Shown here: one piece after another, positions 6,935 through 13,794 of the stretch
How positions within the stretch are numbered: the stretch's first letter is position 1
Layout of the letters: every line of letters starts with the position of its first letter
Assembly (NCBI GenBank): GCA_900540335.1
Contig: UQFC01000065.1
Location: 1-15,532, forward strand
DNA: 15,532 bases
Reading direction: 5' to 3'
DNA from: an uncultured Clostridium sp.
Lineage (GTDB): Bacteria; Bacillota; Clostridia; Lachnospirales; Lachnospiraceae
The notes under the pieces: model-generated
What the model was told of the DNA's origin: nothing
Databases searched by the model: none
Seen by the model: the letters and a program-made list of their open reading frames with translations, nothing else
Made by a program: the position numbers and the translations under genes

Positions 6935-7030
6935 TTTATAGTATACGGGGAAATCGTGAAGAAATCATGTTCTTAATGTAAAAGGTTTTTGAATGAATTA
7001 TGAACAGAATGTGAATGAACCGTTCTGCTG

Positions 7031-7059
7031 TTGACAATCCGGCGTACTTTCATTAAACT
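7031..7059 (+). promoter_or_regulatory. Sigma-A promoter of the cyclophilin-acetyltransferase unit
   Basis: TTGACA (7031-7036), a 17-base spacer and TAAACT (7054-7059). The start would be near 7066, giving a leader of about 60 bases to the ATG at 7126. Confidence 0.65.
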
Positions 7060-7125
7060 GGACATAGGGAAAGCGGACGGAACAGCCGTGGCTTTCGATT
7101 ATCGTATCAGAAGGGAGATTTTACA

Positions 7126-7644
7126 ATGAAAAATCCAGAAATTACTATCACCATGGAAAATGGAGATGTGATCCGCGCAGAGCTTTATCCGGAGATTGCA
7201 CCGAATACGGTGAAGAACTTTATCAGTCTTGCAAATAAGGGCTTTTATGACGGACTGATTTTCCACAGAGTGATTGAAGGCTTTATGATTCAGGGCGGAT
7301 GTCCTCAGGGAACCGGTATGGGCGGCCCGGGATATTCTATTAAAGGAGAATTTTCTCAGAATGGTTTCAAGAATGATCTGAAGCATACGGAGGGCGTACT
7401 TTCCATGGCAAGATCCATGATGCCAGACTCTGCAGGCTCTCAGTTCTTTATTATGCACAAGACCTCTCCGCATCTGGACGGCGCATATGCTGCCTTCGGC
7501 AAGGTTGTAGAGGGTATGGATGTGGTAAATAAGATTGCAGAAACCCGTACAGACTACAGCGACAGACCGCTGAAGGAGCAGAAAATCAAATCCATGACTG
7601 CTGAAACCTTTGGCGAGGAGTATGGCGAGCCGGAGAAGTGCTGA
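7126..7644 (+). CDS. Cyclophilin-type peptidyl-prolyl cis-trans isomerase
   Basis: A 172-residue single-domain cyclophilin, a standard length for bacterial cytoplasmic forms, with no signal peptide. It catalyses cis-trans isomerisation of Xaa-Pro bonds. Active-site residues are visible in order: FHR (46-48) with the catalytic Arg48, FMIQGG (53-58), SMAR (93-96), GSQFFI (104-109), and HLDG-YAAFG (116-125). The position usually filled by Trp in human cyclophilin A is Leu117, as in many bacterial members that bind cyclosporin poorly. The ATG at 7126 has AAGGGAG about ten bases upstream. The acetyltransferase gene follows after a 64-base gap without a terminator, so the two are probably co-transcribed. 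Confidence 0.96.
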   Translation: MKNPEITITMENGDVIRAELYPEIAPNTVKNFISLANKGFYDGLIFHRVIEGFMIQGGCPQGTGMGGPGYSIKGEFSQNGFKNDLKHTEGVLSMARSMMPDSAGSQFFIMHKTSPHLDGAYAAFGKVVEGMDVVNKIAETRTDYSDRPLKEQKIKSMTAETFGEEYGEPEKC

Positions 7645-7708
7645 GCTGTCAGGAAAAGGTTAAAAGACTGGTTTTTCAGTAAAAAGAGAGAAAGGTGATC
7701 CGGAAACG

Positions 7709-8521
7709 ATGAAAACAGAGCGGAAGGTTCTGGTTGACGGAGTTTTGTACCCGGTTATTCTTTCCGATGAGCAGGAGACTCTCCTTGCTGCGAAAGCGGC
7801 GGGGAGAGTCTTTGTTGGTGTGACGGAAAAAGGCGGGGCGGCAAGGCTGTGGGGAGCAGAATATGTGGCAGAGGCAGAGCCTGAGAGGGAAAATGAGAAT
7901 ACTCCGGAAGATAGCGGAATAAGAGAGGCAGGAGGACTGACAGGGGAAGCGGAGGCAGAGGATTTGATCCGCCGGGCAGGCATTGATGAGGCATATCTGG
8001 AGCGGATTGTGCGGCGCAGCCTGGGGCTTCCATGGAGAATCTGTGAGACAGAACGCCTTTTGATACGGGAGTTTACCATGGCAGACGGCGCGAGGGTTCC
8101 GGCAGAGCCGGAGGAGGAGACAGAAAGCGACAAAGTCTTTTATACTCCGGAGCTTCTGGATGCGTATATCCGTCATCAGTATCGTTTTTGTGAATATGGA
8201 ATCTGGGCGCTGGTGCGCAAGTCCGACGGCGCTTTAGTAGGAACAGCCGGTGTGGCGGCAGGTCAGGAAGAGGACGGACAGAGCGGTGCAGCAGAAGCAG
8301 CGGAATCAGAGGAATGGCTGGAGCTGGGGTATCACATATTCCGCCCTTACCGGCGCAGAGGCTATGCCGGAGAGGCCTGCGAGGCTGTGATTGCTTATGC
8401 CAGGCAGGAGCTTTCCTGCCGGCTTCGGGCAGCAGTAAAGCCGGACAACACAGCGTCTGTCCGGCTTTTAAAGAAGCTTGAAATTCCTTATTATTTTGTC
8501 ACAGCAGGATCAAAGATGTAG
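7709..8521 (+). CDS. GNAT-family N-acetyltransferase with atypical N-terminal region
   Basis: A 270-residue protein. The C-terminal part (about 112-265) is a GNAT domain of the RimJ/RimL-like kind. It begins ETERLLIREFT (113-123), has a central strand ALVGTAGV (175-182), then LELGYHIFRPYRRRGYAGEA (204-223) with the acetyl-CoA pyrophosphate loop R-R-x-G-x-A, and ends with the DNTASVRLLKKL segment (246-257). The first about 110 residues are not part of the usual domain. They hold a short beta-like start (KVLVDGVLYPVIL) and an acidic, Glu-rich stretch (54-86). A second acidic insert lies inside the GNAT fold (about 184-202). The substrate is unknown. The start at 7709 has AAAGGTGAT about nine bases upstream. 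The last 31 bases overlap the end of the opposing gene at 8491. Confidence 0.85.
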   Translation: MKTERKVLVDGVLYPVILSDEQETLLAAKAAGRVFVGVTEKGGAARLWGAEYVAEAEPERENENTPEDSGIREAGGLTGEAEAEDLIRRAGIDEAYLERIVRRSLGLPWRICETERLLIREFTMADGARVPAEPEEETESDKVFYTPELLDAYIRHQYRFCEYGIWALVRKSDGALVGTAGVAAGQEEDGQSGAAEAAESEEWLELGYHIFRPYRRRGYAGEACEAVIAYARQELSCRLRAAVKPDNTASVRLLKKLEIPYYFVTAGSKM

Positions 8522-9246
8522 CGGATCAGAGCGATGGAGTTCTCGGTTCTCTCAGCGCCGGCAACCAGACCCATAAGCGGGGGATCCTGTGAAAGATTGG
8601 AGACTTCTGCAAATTCCGTGCCGCTTAAATCAATGGCGCAGGCATAAGTTTTTCCGTCTTCATCCCGGGCGTAGTAAAGGCGATCCTGGACCAGAGCAAG
8701 TACATCCGGAGGAAGAATCGTTTCCAGATTTTCAAAACCGCCAATGGAGGCATAGTGATCCGTGCTTTCTGTATCTCCGATCATGACATCCAGATCGTGA
8801 GCCATAACAAGAGCAGTGATTTTGGCCATCATGGCATAACTGTACTCGGTTGCTTTTTCATCAAAGGAAACAAATGCAGTTTCCGTGACAACCAGCTCCT
8901 TCTTTCCAAACTGCATCCATTCTGCAAAATCCTTTTCAATGGGGGCGGAATTGACATCTGCTTCTCCGCGGCTGTTTAAATACATACAGTGAAAGGCAGT
9001 GTCAAAGGTGGTTCTGTAAAAAGAAGAGCCAACAACGTACAGGGCGACAATCAGAAGAAGGGCGCCGAAAATATGAAATTTGTAATAGGTCCAGATATAC
9101 CAGGCCTTGTCCCTGGGGGACATGGCTTTCAGTTTTTCTTTTTCTGTAGGCTGATGAACAGGCGGAAGATCCGCGGGCGGCGTTTCCGCATTGCCGGATG
9201 AGGTGCCAGCCTGCTGCTGGCGCATGGTTTCTTCTGTGATTTTCAT
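8491..9246 (-). CDS. Single-pass membrane protein of unknown function
   Basis: A 251-residue protein. Residues 1-45 are polar and Pro/Gln-rich. A basic-aromatic stretch, SPRDKAWYIWTYYKFHIFG (43-61), leads into one membrane helix at about 58-75, and about 175 residues follow, probably outside the cell. The outer part has no cysteine pair motif or catalytic motif that I recognise; it is rich in Asp/Glu and hydrophobic strands. I recall similar proteins with a K-x-x-Y-x-W-x-Y-Y-K segment before one helix as common in Lachnospiraceae, often uncharacterised. The start at 9246 has AAGGA about twelve bases upstream, a slightly long spacing. It is divergent from the YesL-type gene and ends 31 bases inside the acetyltransferase gene. 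Confidence 0.8.
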   Translation of the reverse strand: MKITEETMRQQQAGTSSGNAETPPADLPPVHQPTEKEKLKAMSPRDKAWYIWTYYKFHIFGALLLIVALYVVGSSFYRTTFDTAFHCMYLNSRGEADVNSAPIEKDFAEWMQFGKKELVVTETAFVSFDEKATEYSYAMMAKITALVMAHDLDVMIGDTESTDHYASIGGFENLETILPPDVLALVQDRLYYARDEDGKTYACAIDLSGTEFAEVSNLSQDPPLMGLVAGAERTENSIALIRYIFDPAVTK

Positions 9247-9313
9247 AAGCAGTCATTCCTTTTCTGTAAAGCATTTTCTGTCTGTGTTGCCTGCGGCAGA
9301 GCCGCATGGGATA

Positions 9314-9322
9314 AGTATATCA
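9314..9322 (-). promoter_or_regulatory. Probable extended -10 promoter of the unknown membrane protein gene
   Basis: The minus strand reads TGATATACT (TGn plus TATACT, -10 at 9314-9319) with no good -35 at 17 bases. A short hairpin, TGCGGC-AGA-GCCGCA (9292-9306), falls in the early leader. Confidence 0.5.
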
Positions 9323-9369
9323 TAAACTGACCGGGGATGGGACAAAAAATTCCGAAATCAGAGGGAACG

Positions 9370-9398
9370 TTGCAATTTGTGTTTTTTTTCGCTATAAT
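9370..9398 (+). promoter_or_regulatory. Sigma-A promoter of the YesL-family gene
   Basis: TTGCAA (9370-9375), a 17-base spacer and a perfect TATAAT (9393-9398). Just downstream, GGCTC-TTT-GAGCC (9406-9418) makes a small hairpin at the 5' end of the leader. Confidence 0.8.
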
Positions 9399-9466
9399 AC
9401 TTTCAGGCTCTTTGAGCCGGAAAGATGCTCCGCGGCAGGATCGGAGTAGAGAACAGGAGGATAAGA

Positions 9467-10162
9467 ATGCTTTCTTCACTATTTAATTACGACAACCCGG
9501 TCTGGCGGTTTATCGGAAAGTTTTTTGATGTTATGATTCTGAATCTTTTATGGGTGGTATGCAGTATTCCCATTGTAACCATGGGCGCTTCCACAACAGC
9601 GGTTTATTATGTTACGATGAAGCTGGTACGGGATGAAGACGGACCTACGATTCGTTCCTTTTTTAAATCCTTTAAAGAAAATTTCAAACAGGCAACGATT
9701 ATCTGGCTGATTTTGATGGCAGTAGGTGCAATTATCGGATTTGACCTGTATTTCTTTATGCGGGTACAGACTGAAGCCTCAACCGTGCGTACCGTGATGA
9801 TGGCTATTTTCCTGGCATTCGGGATTATCTGGGTTTGCATTACCCTGTTTGTATTCCCGCTTCAGGCCAAGTTTTACAACCCGGTTAAGAGAACTCTGTT
9901 TAATGCGTTCTTTATGTCAATCCGCCACTTTTTCCATTCTTTGGGAATGCTGGCTATCAATGCGCTGCTGGTTGTGGCAGCCCTTCTTGTGCCCATGCTT
10001 TCAGCTGTGATTTTCCTGTTTGGTTTCCCGCTGATGGCCTTTGTCAATTCCTTTTTCTTTGTAGGAATTTTTGACAAGTATATTCCCAAGAAGGAAGTGC
10101 GGGATGACGATGAATTCCGTCCTCTGGAAGACGAGCCGGAAGAGCAGCAGGCCGGGGAATAA
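9467..10162 (+). CDS. YesL/DUF624-family membrane protein
   Basis: A 231-residue integral membrane protein of the DUF624 (YesL) family. It opens with LFNYDNPVWRFIGKFFDVMILNLLW (5-29, a typical family start), followed by the CSIPIVTMGASTTAVYYV segment (32-49), which is the most conserved part of the family. About five hydrophobic helices are visible (about 21-40, 77-97, 107-130, 155-180, 182-203), ending in a charged, acidic tail. YesL-like proteins often sit with sugar transport or glycan genes, but here none is nearby; the function is not established. The frame extends to an ATG at 9425. The ATG at 9467 is chosen because AGGAGGAT ends a few bases upstream and homologues start at this point. 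Confidence 0.9.
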   Translation: MLSSLFNYDNPVWRFIGKFFDVMILNLLWVVCSIPIVTMGASTTAVYYVTMKLVRDEDGPTIRSFFKSFKENFKQATIIWLILMAVGAIIGFDLYFFMRVQTEASTVRTVMMAIFLAFGIIWVCITLFVFPLQAKFYNPVKRTLFNAFFMSIRHFFHSLGMLAINALLVVAALLVPMLSAVIFLFGFPLMAFVNSFFFVGIFDKYIPKKEVRDDDEFRPLEDEPEEQQAGE

Positions 10163-10246
10163 GTCCGGAAGAATGAAAACAGCAGAAAAAGCTGCTTTAT
10201 TGAATGCCCGGGACGGGGCTGAGATAAAATAAAATCCAGACATATA

Positions 10247-10287
10247 AAAAAGAGAGAGAAAACGGGTTTCGTTTTCCCTCTCTTTTT
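10247..10287. terminator. Bidirectional terminator between yesL-like and rhodanese genes
   Basis: A-rich arm AAAAAGAGAGAGAAAAC (10247-10263) pairs with GTTTTCCCTCTCTTTTT (10271-10287) with one mismatch, around a 7-base loop. Because the arm ends are A5 and T5, both strands end in a T-run, so it can end both convergent transcripts. A weaker hairpin, AGCAG/CTGCT, lies at about 10182-10197. Confidence 0.88.
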
Positions 10288-10294
10288 ACGTGAG

Positions 10295-10615
10295 TTATCT
10301 TACAATCTGACCGGAGTAGGACATAATACCTCCTGCGTTTTGCACACTGGAATAGCCCATCTGTCCCAGAATGCCCGCGGCCTGCCGGCTGCGGCCTCCG
10401 GACTGGCAGTATACGAATACAGGGGTATCTTTTCTGGAAACCAGACTGCTGATACGGCCCAGAGACTGAAGGGGAACATTGATGCTTCCGGAAATATGTC
10501 CCTCCTGATATTCCTGGGGAGTGCGTACATCTACAAGTACGGCGCCGGGAGTCTGGCGGCAGTTGTGAATGGCCTGGTTAATATCGGTTCCTCTCAGAAA
10601 GCTGAAAATAGACAT
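10295..10615 (-). CDS. Single-domain rhodanese-like protein
   Basis: A 106-residue cytoplasmic rhodanese domain, the size of GlpE/PspE-type proteins. DVRTPQEYQEGHISGSINVP (29-48) is the usual central block. The active loop is VYCQSGGRS (68-76), with the sulfur-carrying cysteine at C70, and the domain ends NAGGIMSYSG (93-102). Such proteins take sulfur from thiosulfate or persulfides and pass it on; the real donor and acceptor are unknown. AGGAGG lies seven bases before the start. A cysteine desulfidase gene lies 3.3 kb away on the same strand, but nothing directly links the two. Confidence 0.93.
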   Translation of the reverse strand: MSIFSFLRGTDINQAIHNCRQTPGAVLVDVRTPQEYQEGHISGSINVPLQSLGRISSLVSRKDTPVFVYCQSGGRSRQAAGILGQMGYSSVQNAGGIMSYSGQIVR

Positions 10616-10706
10616 GGTTTTTCCTCCTGTTTTATCTGTTATTTTATCATGAAATCGTCAGTTGTTATTTAAAACGTAAATGGTTGTTTTCCTTTTTCAT
10701 GAATCC

Positions 10707-10753
10707 ATTGTAACAGATTTCAGGAGAGTTTACTGTGACATTGTCACAGTAAA
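10707..10753 (-). promoter_or_regulatory. Rhodanese promoter with a CRP-like dyad upstream
   Basis: On the minus strand, TGTTACAAT (10715-10707) is an extended -10 box without a matching -35. Upstream lies a perfect 11-bp inverted repeat, TTTACTGTGAC-att-GTCACAGTAAA (10729-10753), centred at 10741. This is about 41 bases before the expected start near 10700. Its core TGTGA-N5-TCACA is like a CRP/FNR-family site but with a 5-base rather than 6-base gap. The repeat also lies five bases past the gntR stop codon, so it could alternatively be a 3' hairpin of that transcript, although no T-run follows. Confidence 0.5.
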
Positions 10754-10757
10754 ACAG

Positions 10758-11432
10758 TTATTTCTGCTCTTTGATATTTTTGGAAACCGTGATTTCCTGA
10801 TTGTCAATGTGTTCCCGGATGAGAGTTTTGGCTTCGGCCGCTTTGCGTCCGCGGACAGCCTTTAAAATCTGTTCGTGTTCTACTACAAGAATCTGGCGTT
10901 TTTCCGCATCCTTAATATATTCCAGACGGTAACGGTACATCTGCTCCCGCAGGTTGTTGAGGATCTGAACCAGGCGGTTATTGCCGGTGCCGTTGTAGAT
11001 GATATCGTGGTAGTGCTCATCTGTTTCTGCAATGGTCATGGCATCTCCGGTGATGACAGCTTCGCGGAAGGCATTCTGGGCAATTTCCAGATCTTCAATA
11101 TCGCTGTCACTCATACGCTGACAGGCCAGCTCAATAGCCAGCTCCTCCAGGGAACGGCGAACCTCCAGTACGTCCCGCAGGCTTTTTTCGGAAATCTTGG
11201 CAACTTCAGCCCCTTTTCTGGGGATCATCAGAACCAGGCCTTCCAGCTCCAGCTTGCGGATTGCCTCGCGGATGGGAGTGCGGCTGACGCCAAGGCGGTC
11301 GGCCAGCTGAATTTCCATCAGACGTTCTCCCGGCTCCAGCTCACCTTTTAAAATAGCCTGACGCAGGGTATTGAAGACCACATCCCGCAGGGGAAGATAT
11401 TCATTCATATTAACCTTCAGTTTCTGTTCCAT
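10758..11432 (-). CDS. GntR-family (FadR/FCD subfamily) transcriptional regulator
   Basis: A 224-residue regulator. The winged helix-turn-helix spans about 11-78, with GELEPGERLMEIQLADRLGV (30-49) and SRTPIREAIRKLELEG (50-65) the classic GntR motif. The all-helical FCD ligand domain spans about 86-210. Its metal-binding residues are present: D138 and H142 (DEHYH, 138-142), H186 and H208. The family senses small organic acids or similar ligands; the effector here is unknown. The frame is open to 11519. The ATG at 11432 has AAGGAG about ten bases upstream and overlaps the ispE end by 23 bases. An ATG at 11408, one base past the ispE stop, is the alternative. It is co-transcribed with ispE and probably translationally coupled. 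A GTATAC-centred site at the ispE promoter suggests autoregulation. Confidence 0.92.
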   Translation of the reverse strand: MEQKLKVNMNEYLPLRDVVFNTLRQAILKGELEPGERLMEIQLADRLGVSRTPIREAIRKLELEGLVLMIPRKGAEVAKISEKSLRDVLEVRRSLEELAIELACQRMSDSDIEDLEIAQNAFREAVITGDAMTIAETDEHYHDIIYNGTGNNRLVQILNNLREQMYRYRLEYIKDAEKRQILVVEHEQILKAVRGRKAAEAKTLIREHIDNQEITVSKNIKEQK

Positions 11433-12330
11433 GGTTTGAAAGCTCCTTCTGATTATAGAAATTTGTAATATATACCTGTTTTGCAAGGTGGGAGAAGGCG
11501 CCGAACCGCATCTCCTCATAGGCAGTCTGAGCGGCCTTCGGATTGGTAAACAGACCGAAGACTGTGGGACCGCTGCCGCTCATGAGAGCGCCGATGGCTC
11601 CGCTTTCCAGCATGTTTTCCTTGATCTGCTGAATAACGGGATATTCTTTTATGGTAACTGTCTCCAGAACATTGCCAAGACGTCCGGCAATTCCGTAAAT
11701 ATCCTGATCCTGAATCGCCTGGAGGATTCCGTCGATATCCGGATGCTGTTCCGGTTTTAAATCATTGGCATGAAGATTGTCATAGACAAACTTGGTGGAT
11801 ACGCTGATGGCAGGCTTTGCAATCAGAACCTGGCACTGCGGTACCGGAGGAAGGGGTGTCAGAATTTCACCGATGCCTTCAGAAAGCGCTGTTCCACGGA
11901 GAATACAGTAGGGAACATCTGCGCCTATTTTCACACCGCGCTCCATCAGCTGGGCAGTATTCAGCCCCAGACGGAACATTTTGTTCACGCCAAAGAGGAC
12001 GGCTGCTGCGTCGCTGCTTCCTCCTGCCATGCCGGCAGCAACAGGAATGAATTTTCTCAGGCGGATCTGAACGCCCTCTGTAATCTGGAATTCATCCATC
12101 AGGAGCTTGGCAGCTTTGTAAACAAGATTGTTTTCATTGGTGGGAAGATAATACAAATTGGTTTCTACCTGAATGCCCGGTTCTGCAGTGCGAATCAGGT
12201 CGATCCGATCAAAAATTCCTACGGTCTGCATGATCATGCGGACTTCGTGGTAGCCGTCTTCCCGTTTCCGGAGTACGTCCAGTCCCAGATTGATTTTGCC
12301 GTAGGCCTTCAGCCCAAGATGCTTAATCAT
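11410..12330 (-). CDS. ispE: 4-diphosphocytidyl-2-C-methyl-D-erythritol kinase
   Basis: A 306-residue GHMP-family kinase that phosphorylates the 2-hydroxyl of CDP-methylerythritol in the non-mevalonate isoprenoid pathway, in the cytoplasm. The catalytic Lys is in AYGKINLGL (K12). The GHMP ATP-binding loop is PVAAGMAGGSSDAAAV (96-111). The catalytic Asp is in GADVPYC (D138). The C-terminal GHMP motif is MSGSGPTVFG (250-259). The frame is open up to 12447, but the ATG at 12330 has AAAGGAG about seven bases upstream and starts the family's usual N-terminus (MIKHLGLKAYGKINLGLD), so it is preferred. The gntR gene follows with an overlap, a pairing I associate with Clostridia. Confidence 0.96.
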   Translation of the reverse strand: MIKHLGLKAYGKINLGLDVLRKREDGYHEVRMIMQTVGIFDRIDLIRTAEPGIQVETNLYYLPTNENNLVYKAAKLLMDEFQITEGVQIRLRKFIPVAAGMAGGSSDAAAVLFGVNKMFRLGLNTAQLMERGVKIGADVPYCILRGTALSEGIGEILTPLPPVPQCQVLIAKPAISVSTKFVYDNLHANDLKPEQHPDIDGILQAIQDQDIYGIAGRLGNVLETVTIKEYPVIQQIKENMLESGAIGALMSGSGPTVFGLFTNPKAAQTAYEEMRFGAFSHLAKQVYITNFYNQKELSNHGTETEG

Positions 12331-12404
12331 GGCACTTCTCCTTTGCAGTTCATGAAAAATCACAGAACAGAAACACCGTTCCGGATTGTATTTTTGTATT
12401 ATTT

Positions 12405-12447
12405 TGTATACAGTATATATTATACAAACAGGGGAGTAAATTTGCAA
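12405..12447 (-). promoter_or_regulatory. Promoter of the ispE-gntR operon with candidate operator
   Basis: On the minus strand, TTGCAA (12442-12447), a 17-base spacer and a perfect TATAAT (12419-12424). A pair of 8-bp repeats, TTTGTATA and TATACAAA, ten bases apart, covers the -10 and start region. The downstream half includes the palindrome TGTATACA (about 12404-12411). Sites with a GTATAC centre are known for several FCD-type GntR regulators (for example UxuR/ExuR), so the gntR product may bind here. The promoter is seen; the operator role is inferred. Confidence 0.7.
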
Positions 12448-12459
12448 TAGGAAAATCAG

Positions 12460-12514
12460 AAAAAAGAAGCTGCATTCCCCGTCCGGTTTTGATGGAAAAT
12501 CCGGACGGGAATGC
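12460..12514 (-). terminator. Intrinsic terminator of lysA
   Basis: GCATTCCCCGTCCGG (12472-12486) pairs with CCGGACGGGAATGC (12501-12514) with one bulged C, and the stem can be extended by TTTT/AAAA pairs inside. On the minus strand it is followed, after AGCTTC, by a run of T (the A-run at 12460-12465). It sits twelve bases after the lysA stop codon and separates lysA from ispE. Confidence 0.9.
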
Positions 12515-12525
12515 GGATGATGTGA

Positions 12526-13794
12526 TTATACAGATTCTAAGGGGATAACATGGCGCATCAGGTCTTCTAACTGTTCTCTCTCTCTGGTAAGGACAACCTG
12601 TCCGTCCTCCCGGATGAGGATTTCGGCAGGGCGAAGACGATTATTGTAATTGGAGGCCATGGTAAAGCCGTAGGCGCCGGTATCAAGGATACACAGGGTA
12701 TCGCCTTTCATAATCTCCGGCAGTGTCCGATCCTTGGCAAGAATATCGCCGCTTTCACAGATATTGCCTACGATAGTAACCGTTTCTTCTTTTTCAGAAG
12801 GCTGATCTCCTGCCCGGTAAATTTCCACACCGTGATAGGAATCATACATAATAGGACGCTGCAGTACATTGAAGCCACAGTCGCAGCCTACAAATTTGCG
12901 GTCGTGATTGTGTTTTACAGAATGAACTGTAGAAAGGATAACGCTGCTTTCCGCGGAAATATAGCGGCCCGGCTCAATGCGGAAGGTCAGGGGGCGTCCG
13001 TATTCTTCGGCAAAGGCATAGAGGGCCTTGTCAATCGCAGCGCCCAGCTCTTTTAAATCAAGAGGAGCTTCTCCGAATTCTTTTTTGTAGGGAATTCCGA
13101 AGCCGCCGCCCATGTCTACGAACTCCAGATCCGGAAACTGTCTGGCAATGGCAAAGAGGGGTTCCAGACTGGCGGTGAAGGCCTCTCCTGTCATAAACAG
13201 AGAACCGATGTGCTGGTTAATTCCGATCAGCTTCAGATCATACTGTTTCAGAAGCGTCTTTACCTGGGGGATATCCTCCGGATCAATACCGAACTTGGTC
13301 AGCTTTCCGGCAGTAACCACCTTTTCGTGATGGCCTGCGCCTACGCCGGGGTTGAACCGGACGGCAACAGAATGTCCGGGAGCCAGCTGTCCAAACTGCT
13401 CCAGCTGACTTAAAGAATCCACGCTGACCCGTACTCCGGCATCAATGGCATACTGCATTTCTTCCGGAGAAACGTTGTTGCAGATATAGAAAATATCCTC
13501 AGGAGCAAATCCGGCCATCCGCTCCATATAGATCTCGCCGGGAGACATGGCATCAGCCTCCAGTCCCTCGGAGCGTACAATCTGAAGGAATGCCAGACCG
13601 CAGTTGGCCTTGGCAGAATAATCAACGACAAAGTGGGGATAGGTAACCATATTTTTTAAATCCCGGCAGCGCTGGCGGAGAATCCGCTCATTATAAACGT
13701 ACAGGGGAGTCTGGTACTGGCGGGCCAGTTCTGTAGGATCATTCCCCTCAAAAAAATTCATGTTTTCCGTGACTTTTGTATAAATCTTTTTCAT
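12526..13794 (-). CDS. lysA: Diaminopimelate decarboxylase
   Basis: A 422-residue PLP enzyme that decarboxylates meso-diaminopimelate to L-lysine, the last step of lysine synthesis. It has the alanine-racemase-like barrel followed by a beta domain. The PLP lysine is K62 in VDYSAKAN (57-64). The phosphate-binding loop is GGGFGIPY (229-236). EPGRY (274-278) binds phosphate/substrate. CESGD (346-350) gives the active-site cysteine and glutamate from the partner subunit. GAYGFTMASNYN (373-384) carries Y375. The length is normal. AAAGGAA lies eight bases before the ATG at 13794. The leader is about 85 bases and is too short for a lysine riboswitch, so no lysine-sensing element is apparent. A related PLP decarboxylase (carboxynorspermidine type) is less likely given the motifs and length. 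Confidence 0.95.
   Translation of the reverse strand: MKKIYTKVTENMNFFEGNDPTELARQYQTPLYVYNERILRQRCRDLKNMVTYPHFVVDYSAKANCGLAFLQIVRSEGLEADAMSPGEIYMERMAGFAPEDIFYICNNVSPEEMQYAIDAGVRVSVDSLSQLEQFGQLAPGHSVAVRFNPGVGAGHHEKVVTAGKLTKFGIDPEDIPQVKTLLKQYDLKLIGINQHIGSLFMTGEAFTASLEPLFAIARQFPDLEFVDMGGGFGIPYKKEFGEAPLDLKELGAAIDKALYAFAEEYGRPLTFRIEPGRYISAESSVILSTVHSVKHNHDRKFVGCDCGFNVLQRPIMYDSYHGVEIYRAGDQPSEKEETVTIVGNICESGDILAKDRTLPEIMKGDTLCILDTGAYGFTMASNYNNRLRPAEILIREDGQVVLTREREQLEDLMRHVIPLESV

Noticed and set aside
7660..8176. Long minus-strand frames opposite the acetyltransferase gene
   Set aside because: Ser/Pro/Arg-rich mirror frames of a GC-rich, Glu-rich gene, with no ribosome binding site or recognisable domain.
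12331..12447. 39-residue N-terminal extension of IspE
   Set aside because: It covers the promoter (TTGCAA/TATAAT) and lies before a good ribosome binding site; the family starts at the ATG at 12330.
11770..12450. 226-residue plus-strand frame opposite ispE
   Set aside because: It is the shadow of ispE on the other strand; ispE has all GHMP motifs and this frame has no family features.
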